64,000 nucleotides of DNA from Paenibacillus sp. GM2 (GCF_900069005.2 NZ_LN831276.1:19964-83963); one strand, 5' to 3'. Counted from the stretch's first letter, positions 8,535-18,001 are shown. The notes: a model not told the origin generated them from the letters alone. Translations and numbers: made by a program.

Positions 8535-8983
8535 ACAAGCTCCCTGGTTATATTCAGCCGCTTAGTCATAACGACCTTTGTGCCTTTACCAGCTTCGCTC
8601 ACGACATCCACATCATCCATCAGCGTCTGCATCAAATAGAACCCCAGACCGCCAACTTGTATGTCACTTAACTCTTTGTCGTGAAGCGAAGCTGCCTCAT
8701 CCGCCATGTTCCACATGTCAAAGCTCTCCCCTTCGTCTCTGACTGTCATGATCAAGGCCTCAGAAGATACTTCAAAGGTTACCTCCATTACACCGTTCCC
8801 ATGCTTGTAAGCATACAGAACCGCGTTGTTGCATGCCTCAGATATAGCGACCTTCATATCCTCAATCTCCTCATAGGAGAATCCCATTTTGGAGGCTATA
8901 CCATACAGGTTTAATCTTACAATGTCTACATACTCCGCAGTGGCCGGCAAACTAATTACAACGGTTTGTACTTCCTCTATCAT
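8531..8983 (-). CDS. rsbW: anti-sigma-B factor and serine kinase RsbW
   Basis: 150 residues with a GHKL ATPase fold. The N-box is ISEACNNAVLYAY and the G-box is GGLGFYLMQTLMDDV. RsbW binds and inhibits SigB and phosphorylates RsbV on serine, so its partner is chosen by the phosphorylation state of RsbV. It starts 19 bp after the rsbV stop and overlaps sigB by four bases, implying translational coupling that keeps anti-sigma and sigma balanced. Confidence 0.93.
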   Translation of the reverse strand: MIEEVQTVVISLPATAEYVDIVRLNLYGIASKMGFSYEEIEDMKVAISEACNNAVLYAYKHGNGVMEVTFEVSSEALIMTVRDEGESFDMWNMADEAASLHDKELSDIQVGGLGFYLMQTLMDDVDVVSEAGKGTKVVMTKRLNITRELV

Positions 8984-9002
8984 TCTTACTCTATCCTTTC
9001 CC

Positions 9003-9338
9003 TTAGGAATTCTCCTGTACAGTGAAAAACTTGGTTATCCCTGTCATATCAAACAGCTTTTGAATTTGTCCCGGCACTTCCTCAATATAAAATCCAGCAC
9101 TCATCCCATTTCTTGCTTTTAGAATAGAGAGCAGGATTCCAATTCCCGTACTATCAATATACTCAAGCTCCTTAAGATTAAGGATCAACTCGGTATTCTG
9201 ATCCGTCACAAACGGCTCTATCATTTTGCGAAAATCAGGAGCAACGGATAAGTCCAACTCACCATGCATATAAATGGTACAAGAGCCATTCTCGCAAATC
9301 GTATTTACGGCAAATTTATCATTTTTATTGGTTACCAT
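9003..9338 (-). CDS. rsbV: anti-sigma factor antagonist RsbV
   Basis: 111 residues, a single STAS domain. YIDSTGIGILLS carries the serine phosphorylated by RsbW. Dephosphorylated RsbV captures RsbW and frees SigB. The ATG at 9338 is preferred over the GTG at 9347 because AGGAG sits eight bases upstream of the ATG but directly abuts the GTG. First gene of rsbV-rsbW-sigB and separated from the kinase genes upstream by about 155 bp, which leaves room for its own promoter. Confidence 0.92.
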   Translation of the reverse strand: MVTNKNDKFAVNTICENGSCTIYMHGELDLSVAPDFRKMIEPFVTDQNTELILNLKELEYIDSTGIGILLSILKARNGMSAGFYIEEVPGQIQKLFDMTGITKFFTVQENS

Positions 9339-9359
9339 AGCATTCACTCCTGAAAAATA

Positions 9360-9383
9360 ATATCCAACGGTTTTTACGAAAAC
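9360..9383 (-). promoter_or_regulatory. possible sigma-B promoter of rsbV-rsbW-sigB
   Basis: On the minus strand GTTTTC is followed after 12 nt by GGATAT, about 20 nt before the rsbV start codon. Autoregulation by sigma-B is usual for this operon, but the spacing is two bases shorter than in the clearer sites of this window, so support is weak. Confidence 0.35.
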
Positions 9384-9492
9384 GTGCAGCTCCGCTCCTC
9401 AGTCCCTAGCTTTATCCAATCTGAGGCCTTTCAAAGAAATACACATCAGAGGTATAGCTTCGGTATTGAAAACCGGCCTTTTTGAACACACA

Positions 9493-10734
9493 CTATATAT
9501 AACCCGCTGGATCCTCATTTGAAACATAAACTTTATAAGGAGCTGCGGATATTGTAAAAATAAATTTGGCTCCCCTCTCCTGACCGGTCTCTACGCGAAT
9601 CTCTCCGCCCATCATTTGCACCAGGGTTTGGCAGATAGCCAAGCCAAGACCTGTCCCTCCATATTTTCTGGTCATCGACGAGTCCAGCTGAGAGAAGGGC
9701 TTAAACAGGCGATCCATTTGATCGCCAGATATGCCGATCCCCGTATCCTTAACCGAAAACTCAAGCAGATAACGATCTGAAGCAGCCGCCTCAGGCTCGG
9801 GTACAACCTCAAGGAAAATCTCGCCTTCATCCGTGAACTTCACTGCGTTAGCAATTAAATTAATCAACACCTGTCGCAGTCGGTTCATATCCCCATAGAT
9901 CATCGGGGGGATTGCTTCATGGATGTCATAAGTCAGCTTCAGCCCCTTACGGCTCGCATCGACGGCAAACAAGCTGATCACCTCTTGAACGACCGCTTTG
10001 ATTTCGAACGGAATTTCCTCCAGCTCCATTTTCCCCGACTCCATCTTTGTAAAATCGAGAATATCATTAATTACCGCTACCAAGGTATCCGCGCTCCGGC
10101 GAATAATCTCAGCGTATTGTTTCTGCTCATCCTTAAGTTCGGTATCCAGCAACAGATCAATCATCCCGATTACCCCATTCATAGGGGTACGGATTTCATG
10201 ACTCATCATCGCCAGAAATTCTGTCTTCGCATTAGCAGCCAGCTCGACAGCTTCCTTCGCTTTGACCAGTTCCTGATTCGTTCGCTCCAGCTCCTGCGTC
10301 TTTTGCTTGAGCAGCATGCTCTGGGTTTTCAGACGCTGGTTCGCTAAATACATGTCGATAAAACCCTCGATTTTTGATTTTAATATTTGCGGAATGAACG
10401 GCTTTACCATATAATCAATGGCCCCAACGGAGTACCCCTCAAACAAATGCTCAGCATCCTTACTATTGGCCGATATAAAAATAATCGGTATATCCTTGGT
10501 TTTGTCCCGCGCCTTAATCAGCTTGGCTGTTTCAATACCGTCCATCCCGGGCATTTGTACATCCAGTACGATGACGGCATACTCATCCCGCAGCAGGTAC
10601 CTTAAAGCTTCTACTCCTGAAGTGGCCTTAACCAAGCTATATTGATCACTCTTTAAAACGGCTTCCAAGGCTAGCAGATTCTCGGGGCGGTCGTCGACCA
10701 ACATGATGCGAATGGGCTTACTCCCACTATCCAT
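9493..10734 (-). CDS. REC-linked hybrid histidine kinase
   Basis: 413 residues. An N-terminal receiver domain (residues 8-125; [14 protein letters not shown] with the phospho-aspartate) is joined by a coiled coil to a HisKA domain ([14 protein letters not shown], histidine near 180) and a HATPase domain with DTGIGI and GGTGLGLAI. There is no membrane segment, so it is cytoplasmic and probably takes its signal through the receiver. It lies between the CheR-like gene (30 bp away) and rsbV. Bacillus cereus has no gene known to me at this position, so this is an added input, perhaps phosphorylating the REC-PP2C protein. Confidence 0.85.
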   Translation of the reverse strand: MDSGSKPIRIMLVDDRPENLLALEAVLKSDQYSLVKATSGVEALRYLLRDEYAVIVLDVQMPGMDGIETAKLIKARDKTKDIPIIFISANSKDAEHLFEGYSVGAIDYMVKPFIPQILKSKIEGFIDMYLANQRLKTQSMLLKQKTQELERTNQELVKAKEAVELAANAKTEFLAMMSHEIRTPMNGVIGMIDLLLDTELKDEQKQYAEIIRRSADTLVAVINDILDFTKMESGKMELEEIPFEIKAVVQEVISLFAVDASRKGLKLTYDIHEAIPPMIYGDMNRLRQVLINLIANAVKFTDEGEIFLEVVPEPEAAASDRYLLEFSVKDTGIGISGDQMDRLFKPFSQLDSSMTRKYGGTGLGLAICQTLVQMMGGEIRVETGQERGAKFIFTISAAPYKVYVSNEDPAGYI

Positions 10735-10764
10735 AGCTATTTCAAATCCTCCGTTATCTCATAA

Positions 10765-11640
10765 TCATTTGATTTTACGATAGATCTTCTCATTCCGATC
10801 CAATGGTTCATAACAGCTCTGGTAATTCGAAAAATTGACCGATTCCTTAGCTCCCAATACAAGCACGCCAAAATGGCCCAAGCTTTCATGAAACAGGGCA
10901 TGCACCCTATTACGAAGCGTCTCGTTGAAGTAGATCATCACATTTCTGCAGAAAATAACATTGAACTCATTAAAAGAACGATCCGTAGCCAAATTGTGCT
11001 CTGCAAAAATAATGTTCTTTTTCAAAAAGGGTTGGAAAATAACGGAGTTATACTGTGCCGTATAGTACTCGGAAAAGGAATGCATCCCTCCGGCGTCGAT
11101 ATAATTCTTGGTGTATTTCTTCATTCTTTGAATATCAAAAACTCCATTTTTTGCGGCTTGCAGCGATCTGTCATTCATATCCGTAGCATAGATTCGAGAC
11201 TTGTCATACAATCCTTCTTCATGCAGCAATATCGCCATGGAATAGACCTCTTCCCCCGTTGAGCAGCCGGCATGCCAGATGCGGATATAAGGATAGGTGC
11301 GAAGTATCGGTACCACCTTCTCGCGAAAAGTCCGGAACAAGGAAGGGTCCCGGAACATTTCTGTGACTGGAATAGAAAGGGCGTACACCAGCCTTTCAAA
11401 GCAGGAGCGATCATGCAGCACCTTTTCCTGCAGCCCGGAAATACTCTGCAGCTGTTCCACATGAACATGATGCCATATCCTTCTGCGCAGGGAAGGAAGG
11501 GCATAATTGCGAAAGTCATAGCCGTATAATCGATGAATTCCCTCCAGCAGCAATTCCATCTCGATCAGCTCACGCTCGCTTTGATGCTCATCGTCAATCG
11601 CTTTATACTCCTCTAATTGCGTATACCCACTTGATGTCAT
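10765..11640 (-). CDS. CheR-type protein methyltransferase, RsbM-like
   Basis: 291 residues. An N-terminal helical CheR domain (SLRRRIWHHV, residues 45-110) precedes the SAM-binding core with HAGCSTGEEVYSMAI near residue 125, IYATDMNDRSL, and FCRNVMIYF. CheR enzymes methylate glutamates. In Bacillus cereus the CheR-like RsbM sits between rsbK and rsbY and methylates the kinase RsbK, lowering sigma-B activity. Position here, beside the large hybrid kinase and rsbV, points to that role rather than chemotaxis; no chemotaxis genes are nearby. Confidence 0.82.
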   Translation of the reverse strand: MTSSGYTQLEEYKAIDDEHQSERELIEMELLLEGIHRLYGYDFRNYALPSLRRRIWHHVHVEQLQSISGLQEKVLHDRSCFERLVYALSIPVTEMFRDPSLFRTFREKVVPILRTYPYIRIWHAGCSTGEEVYSMAILLHEEGLYDKSRIYATDMNDRSLQAAKNGVFDIQRMKKYTKNYIDAGGMHSFSEYYTAQYNSVIFQPFLKKNIIFAEHNLATDRSFNEFNVIFCRNVMIYFNETLRNRVHALFHESLGHFGVLVLGAKESVNFSNYQSCYEPLDRNEKIYRKIK

Positions 11641-11694
11641 AACACCAACTCCGATTTCTCTGAACTTATTTATACCGTGTTTATATCGGGCTCA

Positions 11695-14600
11695 TTATGA
11701 ATACAGCCACACACGCATCAACGACAGCAACTGATCGGTCTGGATCGGTTTTTTCACATAGTCGGACGCCCCGGCCTCAATACACTTGGAACGATCCTCT
11801 TTCATAGCCTTGGCTGTAAGAGCAATGATAGGCAGCTTCTTATACTCCGGCATTTCGCGAATCCTCCGCATCGCCTCGTACCCGTCCATCTCCGGCATCA
11901 TCATATCCATCAGTACCAGGTCAAAGTCTTTATGCTTCTGCAAAATATCCAGCGCCTCCCGGCCATTCTCGGCAAAGACTACGTTCATACGATAACCTTC
12001 AAGCACGCTGGACAGCGCAAAGACATTGCGAACATCATCATCGACTAGAAGGATTTTCTTCTTCTCAAACAACTCTTCCTTATTGTGCAGCTTCTGCAGA
12101 ATCTTTCGTTTGTCCTCAGGCAGATCAGCCTCCACCCGATGAAGGAATAACGTGGTCTCATCCAGCAAGCGCTCAGGAGACTTCACATCTTTAATGATGA
12201 TAGATTCCGCATACTTTCTTAGCTTCATTTCCTCCTTCCCATCCAGATCCTTGCCTGTATAGATGATGATCGGCAGATTGGTCAAGCTCTCATTATCGCG
12301 AATCTTGTCCAGCAGCTGAAACCCTGTCATATCCGTCAGCATTAAATCAAGCACCATACAGTCATAGTGTCTGTTAATCAATTCTTGGATAGCCTCTCTG
12401 CCGGTTGACACGGCCTTTATAACTACGTCATCATGTCCGATTAACGCCGTAATGGATTGTCGCTGGATAGCGTCGTCCTCAACGACTAGTAGATACTTAA
12501 GATCCTTCTCCGTATACGATTCAATATAGTTAAAAGCCTTTTCCAGCTGTTCCCTGGAGGACGGTTTCTTCAAATAAGCGATAGCTCCCATCATAAGCCC
12601 TTGTTTAACGTCATCAACAACAGAAATCACATGTACCGGAATATGTCTTGTAGCCGCATTACTCTTCAATTCATTCAAAATAGCCCAACCATCCATGACT
12701 GGCAGCTGAATATCGAGAATAATGGCTTCAGGCAAATATTTACGGGCCATTTCCAGGCCCTCATCCCCCTGTACGGCAACGAGTGATTTAAATCCGTGCT
12801 CATGTGACATATCCTGCAATATTTGAGCGAAATGAACATCATCCTCAATAATCAGCAGTATTTTATCATCCGCAGACAAATCGTCTCGATCATCAGCAGG
12901 CTTGCTGGACTCTGACAACTCCAGCTCCGTTCCGGCAGGATGATGAGGATACGGTTCAGTCTGGCCAAATAGGGCCGGCAGCTGATGTGCCACCGCCACC
13001 TCCTTGTCTGAAATAAATAATTCAGGCGAAGGTTCCTTTGGCAAAAATAAAGTAAACTGACTCCCCTTTCCTTCTACAGACTCTACCGTAATACCGCCGC
13101 CAAGCAATTCAGCCAGACCTCGGCTTATAGATAGTCCTAGTCCCGTTCCACCGTAATTCCGGCTTGTAGTGCCGTCAACCTGCTGGAAGGCCCCAAAGAT
13201 CAACTCGAGCTTATCCTCAGGTATGCCGATGCCGGTATCTTTCACCTTCAAAGCTATATATTCACTGCTGCTATCCAGGAAATATGGGACTTCCTCCGAC
13301 TCTGCCAAATCAATCATGAGTGATACATAACCCCGATTAGTAAATTTCAAGGCGTTGGACAGCAGGTTGCGTATTATTTGCTTCACGCGATGCCCATCCG
13401 TACGCAGTTGATCGGGAACGGAGTCGGCCACTTCAATTTGCAGACCAATATTGTTATCCATAGCTACCGGCCCATAATTTTGCTTAACGTACTCTGTGAG
13501 ATCATGTAGGGTATACAGCTCTTCATGAATCTCCATCTTGCCTGCATCAACCTTGGACAAATCAAGGATCTCATCGATCATCTTAAGCAGGTCAGATCCT
13601 GAATGATGAATCGTTTGCGCATATTCCACCTGCTTAGGGGACAAATTATTCTCTTTGTTCTCATAGAGAAGCTGCGAAAGAATTAACAAGCTGTTCAGCG
13701 GTGTTCGCAGCTCATGCGACATATTGGCCAGAAACTCAGATTTATATTTACTGGTTACCGCCAGCTGTGACGCGTGCTGCTCCAACTCACGCTTCGTTTT
13801 CTCAATTTCGTTATTCTTCTCCTCTACACGGTGAACCTGCTCTTCCAAAGCGCGCGTCTTTGCAATCAACTCTGTGTTGTAATGCTCAAGCTCTTCCTGC
13901 TGTCGCTGCAGCAGCTCTTCGGATCTTTTTAGAGCCTCTGTCTGTTTGCCAAGGTTCTCATTCGATCTGCGCAGTTCTTCCTGATGAGTCTGAAGTTCTT
14001 CGGATTGTACCTGGAGTTCTTCAGTCATAGCTTGAGATTCCCGCAGCAATTCCTCCACACGAATCCGTCCCATAATATTATTTAGTATAATCCCTAGGTT
14101 ATCGGATAATTTCGATAGCAGTTGCTCTTCCAATGGAGTGAATGAATTAAATTTCGCTAATTCTACTACCCCTAGCACTTCCTCTTCAAACATTACAGGG
14201 TAGATTAAAATATGCGGTGGTGTCGCACCACCCAGGCCAGAACGAACCGAGACATAATCGACAGGAGCCTCCAGCAAAATAATCGGTTTTTTGTCCATGG
14301 CGGCTTGTCCGATCAAACCCTCGCCAACATTAAACACATTCCGAGACTCGATTGCATCATCCCTGGAATAGGACCCGCATAATTGAAGCTCATTCGGATT
14401 CTCTTCCATCCGTCTGATATAAAGGGTTCCATATCTCGCTCCAAGCACAGGGGTAAACTCACTGATAAACATTTGCGCGACCTCATCCAATGAATCTATA
14501 CCATGCAGCATTTCGTTAATCCGCGCTAAATTTTTGTTAAGCCAGGATTGATCCTCCTGATGCTTCATGTACCTGCCCTCGATTTCTTGCTTCTCGATCA

Positions 14601-15366
14601 GATCCTCGGTCATCTCCTTGAAGGTAGTGGCCACCTCACCAATCTCGTCTTTCATCGGAACAGGCGTTGACATGATGGCTTCAAGATTTCCCTGGGCGAA
14701 ATGTCGTATCATCCCGCTGACGGTAAAAAGCCCCCGGGCAATACTTGGGAGTACCCATAAGACAACCCCGATGCCTACGAGCAAACCTAGCGCCATAGTA
14801 ATGACCATAATATTGATGGAGCGGTTGTATTCCTGCTTCGTGTTTGCGATTTCCGTCTCAATCTGAGCATCGAAATAATCCCTGGTATCGCTCAGAGCGT
14901 TCAACAGCTCATCCTGCAGTCCCTGACCATTAGATATGCGATAGGATTGTGCGCTCTCATACTGGCCTTTATCAAGCAAATCAAGCAGATTTTCCTCATA
15001 ACTTATGAACTCATTAAAGAATGTCTCATTGATGTTGATTAACCTACGTTCCTCTGCTGTATCCACCATACTCTGAATTGCAGACAGGTATTGCATTGCG
15101 GACTCCTGCTTACTCTCAATCATCTTTCTTCCTGCCGTAATTTTTGCTTCATCCTGTAGCTGCACTAAATTCGTCGAGATCCGCGCCAAATCATTAATAT
15201 CACCATGCATCCCGGTTGAATTCTTGATCATCAGATATCTTTCCGTGTAAATGCGATCTAATTGCGAGTTCATATACTTAAGACGATCCAAATGGATAAA
15301 ACCAAGCACCAGGATAATCATCAACAGCAGGCTAAAGCCCAACAGAAGCTTGCTTCTAATCTTCAA
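11695..15366 (-). CDS. membrane-bound multi-sensor hybrid histidine kinase, RsbK-like
   Basis: 1223 residues. Order: membrane helix 7-27, a helical extracytoplasmic sensor (30-180), second helix about 185-208, HAMP about 210-265, GAF about 300-440, a long glutamine/glutamate-rich coiled coil (440-540), HisKA with MSHELRTPLNS (histidine about 550), HATPase with DTGIGIP and GGTGLGLSIS, and three receivers (LDIQLPVMDG; LDLMLTDMTG; MDMMMPEMDG). The layout matches RsbK-type kinases that drive sigma-B in the Bacillus cereus group, with more receivers and a larger coil than I expect there. It begins one base after the upstream REC-PP2C stop. The likely target is the phosphatase 15368-16528. Confidence 0.88.
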   Translation of the reverse strand: MKIRSKLLLGFSLLLMIILVLGFIHLDRLKYMNSQLDRIYTERYLMIKNSTGMHGDINDLARISTNLVQLQDEAKITAGRKMIESKQESAMQYLSAIQSMVDTAEERRLININETFFNEFISYEENLLDLLDKGQYESAQSYRISNGQGLQDELLNALSDTRDYFDAQIETEIANTKQEYNRSINIMVITMALGLLVGIGVVLWVLPSIARGLFTVSGMIRHFAQGNLEAIMSTPVPMKDEIGEVATTFKEMTEDLIEKQEIEGRYMKHQEDQSWLNKNLARINEMLHGIDSLDEVAQMFISEFTPVLGARYGTLYIRRMEENPNELQLCGSYSRDDAIESRNVFNVGEGLIGQAAMDKKPIILLEAPVDYVSVRSGLGGATPPHILIYPVMFEEEVLGVVELAKFNSFTPLEEQLLSKLSDNLGIILNNIMGRIRVEELLRESQAMTEELQVQSEELQTHQEELRRSNENLGKQTEALKRSEELLQRQQEELEHYNTELIAKTRALEEQVHRVEEKNNEIEKTKRELEQHASQLAVTSKYKSEFLANMSHELRTPLNSLLILSQLLYENKENNLSPKQVEYAQTIHHSGSDLLKMIDEILDLSKVDAGKMEIHEELYTLHDLTEYVKQNYGPVAMDNNIGLQIEVADSVPDQLRTDGHRVKQIIRNLLSNALKFTNRGYVSLMIDLAESEEVPYFLDSSSEYIALKVKDTGIGIPEDKLELIFGAFQQVDGTTSRNYGGTGLGLSISRGLAELLGGGITVESVEGKGSQFTLFLPKEPSPELFISDKEVAVAHQLPALFGQTEPYPHHPAGTELELSESSKPADDRDDLSADDKILLIIEDDVHFAQILQDMSHEHGFKSLVAVQGDEGLEMARKYLPEAIILDIQLPVMDGWAILNELKSNAATRHIPVHVISVVDDVKQGLMMGAIAYLKKPSSREQLEKAFNYIESYTEKDLKYLLVVEDDAIQRQSITALIGHDDVVIKAVSTGREAIQELINRHYDCMVLDLMLTDMTGFQLLDKIRDNESLTNLPIIIYTGKDLDGKEEMKLRKYAESIIIKDVKSPERLLDETTLFLHRVEADLPEDKRKILQKLHNKEELFEKKKILLVDDDVRNVFALSSVLEGYRMNVVFAENGREALDILQKHKDFDLVLMDMMMPEMDGYEAMRRIREMPEYKKLPIIALTAKAMKEDRSKCIEAGASDYVKKPIQTDQLLSLMRVWLYS

Positions 15367-15367
15367 A

Positions 15368-16528
15368 TCACATCTCTCCTCCTATAAGCGAAATCCATAC
15401 CAGGCATTTATCATCTTCACGTTCTCCGGATGAATCATCAGTAAACAATAAACTTTCCACTTCCTCACGGTCATAGTGGGGCCGATCCAAAAGCGTCTTT
15501 TCCAGAAATTCAAATTGTTGTTCTGATGTTCCTGCTAATCCTTCCACTAACCCATCCGTATACAACACAACTCGCCCCTCCCCCTCATAGTAGAGGGTTT
15601 GAGTTTCTGCCTCCAGCTTATCTAGCAATCCAACGGGCGGACAAACGGTCTCCAAGCGAGTGACTGTTCCATCCTGATAGAACAAGCCCGGGGGATGTCC
15701 CGCGTTGACATAATCTATTCTTTGATTCTTCGTATCCACCAATAGATAGATGGCTGTGAAATAGTACTGAATCAGCTGATTATCAATATGCAATTGGTTA
15801 AAGCGCCGGTTTAATTCCGATATAACCTGATCCGGCTGAACAAAGGAACTCATGATGCCCTTCAATAATGAAGCAATGAACATGCAAAATAACGATGAGG
15901 AAATACCATGTCCCATAATATCGAGCAAAATGACTCCATATTTCCCCTCTCCAAGCGGATACCAGGAGTATAAATCACCCGCGAGCTCGAAGGAGGGCTT
16001 GTATATGGCATCAATCGCAATCCCCGACTCCTGAAGCGGTGAGCTTAATACAGCATTCTGCACTAAGGCAGCCAGCTGCAGCTCGGCCTGAATTCGCTGG
16101 TCTCTTTCTTTGTGCCAGTCTTTCTCTTCTTTAAGGCGTATAGCTAGGCGAATCCGCGCCATGAGTTCCACCTTATTAATCGGCTTGGTTACATAATCCA
16201 CCGCACCGGCGTCCAATGCCTCGGCCAACTTGCGTGAATCCCCAATAGCCGTTACCATGATGACCGGAATATCCTTCAATTTCTCATACCGCTGTAATAT
16301 ACGGCAGGCTTCGATTCCATCTATTTCTGGCATCATCATATCCAGCAAAATCAGATCGATGTCCGATGTTATCAGATTCGTATCCTCCTCGTTGCCCTTA
16401 ATGCCCAGCCTTTGAAACATTCCGAAAGCAGAAGCTGCATCAACGATGTCCTGATAGTTCTCTCTCTTAAGAATCTCTCGAACCACCAATATATTGGTTG
16501 GATTGTCATCCACAATTAATATCCGCAT
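15368..16528 (-). CDS. receiver-PP2C (SpoIIE-type) phosphatase, RsbY-like
   Basis: 386 residues. An N-terminal receiver (1-122, LILLDMMMPEIDG) is linked by a short coiled coil to a SpoIIE/RsbU-type PP2C domain from about 165 onward, with AGDLYSWYPLG and ILLDIMGHGISSSLF for the metal-binding aspartates and VLYTDGLVE later. It should dephosphorylate phospho-RsbV when its receiver is phosphorylated, releasing SigB. It has no RsbU N-terminal RsbT-binding domain and no PAS domain, so it is of the RsbY kind. First gene of the four-gene signalling run and followed by the kinase after one base. Confidence 0.88.
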   Translation of the reverse strand: MRILIVDDNPTNILVVREILKRENYQDIVDAASAFGMFQRLGIKGNEEDTNLITSDIDLILLDMMMPEIDGIEACRILQRYEKLKDIPVIMVTAIGDSRKLAEALDAGAVDYVTKPINKVELMARIRLAIRLKEEKDWHKERDQRIQAELQLAALVQNAVLSSPLQESGIAIDAIYKPSFELAGDLYSWYPLGEGKYGVILLDIMGHGISSSLFCMFIASLLKGIMSSFVQPDQVISELNRRFNQLHIDNQLIQYYFTAIYLLVDTKNQRIDYVNAGHPPGLFYQDGTVTRLETVCPPVGLLDKLEAETQTLYYEGEGRVVLYTDGLVEGLAGTSEQQFEFLEKTLLDRPHYDREEVESLLFTDDSSGEREDDKCLVWISLIGGEM

Positions 16529-16703
16529 ATTAATCTCCTTACGATCTCTACTTGTAGATCATCATATAATTCTACCTATGTATAACTATAGCATTTTCCC
16601 AATTGTTCCCTTCGTTCATTTTTGAAATAAACAGCTATAAGTATATAGAGAATTCCGGTTGCTCAGCCCTTGAATGGGCCTCGATGGGTTTTCGGATTCT
16701 GAA

Positions 16704-16717
16704 CCTTTTGAACAACC
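16704..16717. repeat. intergenic motif CCTTTTGAACAACC
   Basis: The same motif with one base change occurs at 36103-36117 and, inverted with one further change, at 36016-36030. It may be a small dispersed intergenic element. Confidence 0.35.
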
Positions 16718-16751
16718 ACTTGCAAAGTGAACATATCGCTAATTTAAAAAC

Positions 16752-16790
16752 CAAGATAAGGAATGGGCGCTTCCCGCCCATTCCTTATCC
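16752..16790 (-). terminator. intrinsic terminator after yflT-like gene
   Basis: A perfect 15-bp stem, GATAAGGAATGGGCG (16754-16768) with its complement at 16774-16788 and a 5-nt loop, lies 35 bp past the stop of the minus-strand gene ending at 16826. There is only a short T-run on the minus side. Confidence 0.75.
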
Positions 16791-16825
16791 CTGATTTCAA
16801 ATTTGTTGACCTATATGCACGAATC

Positions 16826-17167
16826 TTAGACACGGCTGACAATTACCAATACTTTGCCAAGATCCAGCTCTCTTTCATAAAATTCCGCCTCGGATTGGGT
16901 AAAGCCGAGAGAAACGATTTTCGCTCTAAGTTCATCGCCTCGGGATCGAAATATATTGGCAATTGCCGACAAGGCACCTTCCTCTTCAATCCCTACCTTG
17001 TTCGCCCTTGCTACTTCAGCAATCTTGTCAGTTGTGGCTTCATTATGATCTATAACGTAAATATTTTCGGAAAGGTAACCGGCATTACGGAGTTCTTGCA
17101 CTGCCTCCACAGCTTGGATACCGTTCTCAACCACTCTAGCATATGCTTTATTATCGAATGTACTCAT
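16826..17167 (-). CDS. YflT-type general stress protein (GSP17M domain)
   Basis: 113 residues. The pattern YARVVENGIQAVEAVQELRNAGYLSENIYVI is the heat-induced YflT domain, followed by acidic helices. YflT and GSP17M are sigma-B targets in Bacillus; molecular function is unknown. The protein is soluble. GGAGCGA lies just upstream of the ATG. A near-consensus sigma-B promoter sits at 17235-17260 and a strong terminator follows at 16752-16790, so the gene looks monocistronic. Confidence 0.85.
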   Translation of the reverse strand: MSTFDNKAYARVVENGIQAVEAVQELRNAGYLSENIYVIDHNEATTDKIAEVARANKVGIEEEGALSAIANIFRSRGDELRAKIVSLGFTQSEAEFYERELDLGKVLVIVSRV

Positions 17168-17234
17168 TGTAATCGCTCCTTTTCCATGAAGATGGTTGTT
17201 TCTTTCACCAGGACTACTACCGGCTTAATTGTAT

Positions 17235-17260
17235 TTACCCTCGCTTATTTGCTATGAAAC
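17235..17260 (-). promoter_or_regulatory. sigma-B promoter of yflT-like gene
   Basis: Minus strand: GTTTCA (17260-17255), 14-nt spacer, GGGTAA (17240-17235), about 70 nt upstream of the start codon. Both boxes are close to the Bacillus sigma-B consensus. Confidence 0.75.
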
Positions 17261-17300
17261 ATCTATTCCATTAAATCTCGGAGATTACAAAGCAATATAA

Positions 17301-17343
17301 AAACAACTCCGTACTCACCCTGGAAGGATGAATGCGGAGTTAT
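17301..17343 (-). terminator. intrinsic terminator after DUF948 gene
   Basis: Minus strand: AACTCCG and CGGAGTT enclose an inner stem of ATTCATCC and GGGTGAGT, followed by GTTTTTAT. It lies just past the stop at 17372. Confidence 0.75.
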
Positions 17344-17371
17344 CTTTAGTCGATATAAAAGTGCCAAGATC

Positions 17372-17854
17372 TCAAGCGCGATATTTCTGCCACACCGTGG
17401 CTGCAATATCTACCCATTTTACCCAACGCTGCTGCTGCCCACCTGAAGATTCATGGATATGTTGATCCGCCGGGGCTTCCGCTTTAACTGCAGTCACCTG
17501 TTCTGTTCGTTCTGATCGGGATGCTTTTGGCTTCTTCATCCTGCCGATCAGAGCAGTCGACACCTGCCTGGCAGCTACCGTAACTTCATTTAACACTTCA
17601 CCTACATTTTTGACAGATTCCATAACCGGGTCTATCTGCTCCATTTTATGCTGCAGGTCGCTTGTGATCGTATTGGCTTGCCTGACCACCCCTTGAACCT
17701 CTGTACTTAGCTCATCAATCGTCTCTTTGATTTCTTGCAATGTTTCAGTTGTCTTGTTCAATGATTGCTGTGCCGACACCAGAGTTTTGACCAAAAATAC
17801 GACAAGAACTGAAAATGCAACGGCAATCACTGCAACGCTAATTTGCCAAATCAT
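17372..17854 (-). CDS. DUF948 domain-containing protein
   Basis: 160 residues. One N-terminal membrane helix (IWQISVAVIAVAFSVLVVFL) is followed by a long coiled coil to about residue 105 and a basic, then variable tail. This is the DUF948 (YoxC/YtxG) layout; in Bacillus ytxG forms a general-stress operon with ytxH. GGTGAGGGAG lies upstream of the ATG and a sigma-B promoter at 17893-17918. Confidence 0.8.
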   Translation of the reverse strand: MIWQISVAVIAVAFSVLVVFLVKTLVSAQQSLNKTTETLQEIKETIDELSTEVQGVVRQANTITSDLQHKMEQIDPVMESVKNVGEVLNEVTVAARQVSTALIGRMKKPKASRSERTEQVTAVKAEAPADQHIHESSGGQQQRWVKWVDIAATVWQKYRA

Positions 17855-17892
17855 AGCTCTCCCTCACCTTCTGCCTATGTCATTACTCCTTG

Positions 17893-17918
17893 TTACCCTT
17901 GGAGATTATTGACGAAAC
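17893..17918 (-). promoter_or_regulatory. sigma-B promoter of DUF948 gene
   Basis: Minus strand: GTTTCG (17918-17913), 14-nt spacer, GGGTAA (17898-17893), about 40 nt upstream of the start codon. Confidence 0.72.
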
Positions 17919-17975
17919 AATTGCAAAAACCATCTTATGGTTCGGTAACGCACCGGATCATAGGTTCCGGCTAAT

Positions 17976-18001
17976 GTTTCATTCTTAAGTCTCCTGGTTT
18001 A
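17976..18001 (+). promoter_or_regulatory. candidate sigma-B promoter of DUF1328 gene
   Basis: GTTTCA (17976-17981), 14-nt spacer, GGTTTA (17996-18001). The -10 box is weaker than in the other sites. The ATG follows about 118 nt later. Confidence 0.45.

Noticed and set aside
16529-16640. Sigma-B promoter for the rsbY-rsbK operon
   Set aside because: GTTTAT and GGGAAC are present on the minus strand but 16 nt apart, outside the spacing of the clear sites, so it was not called.
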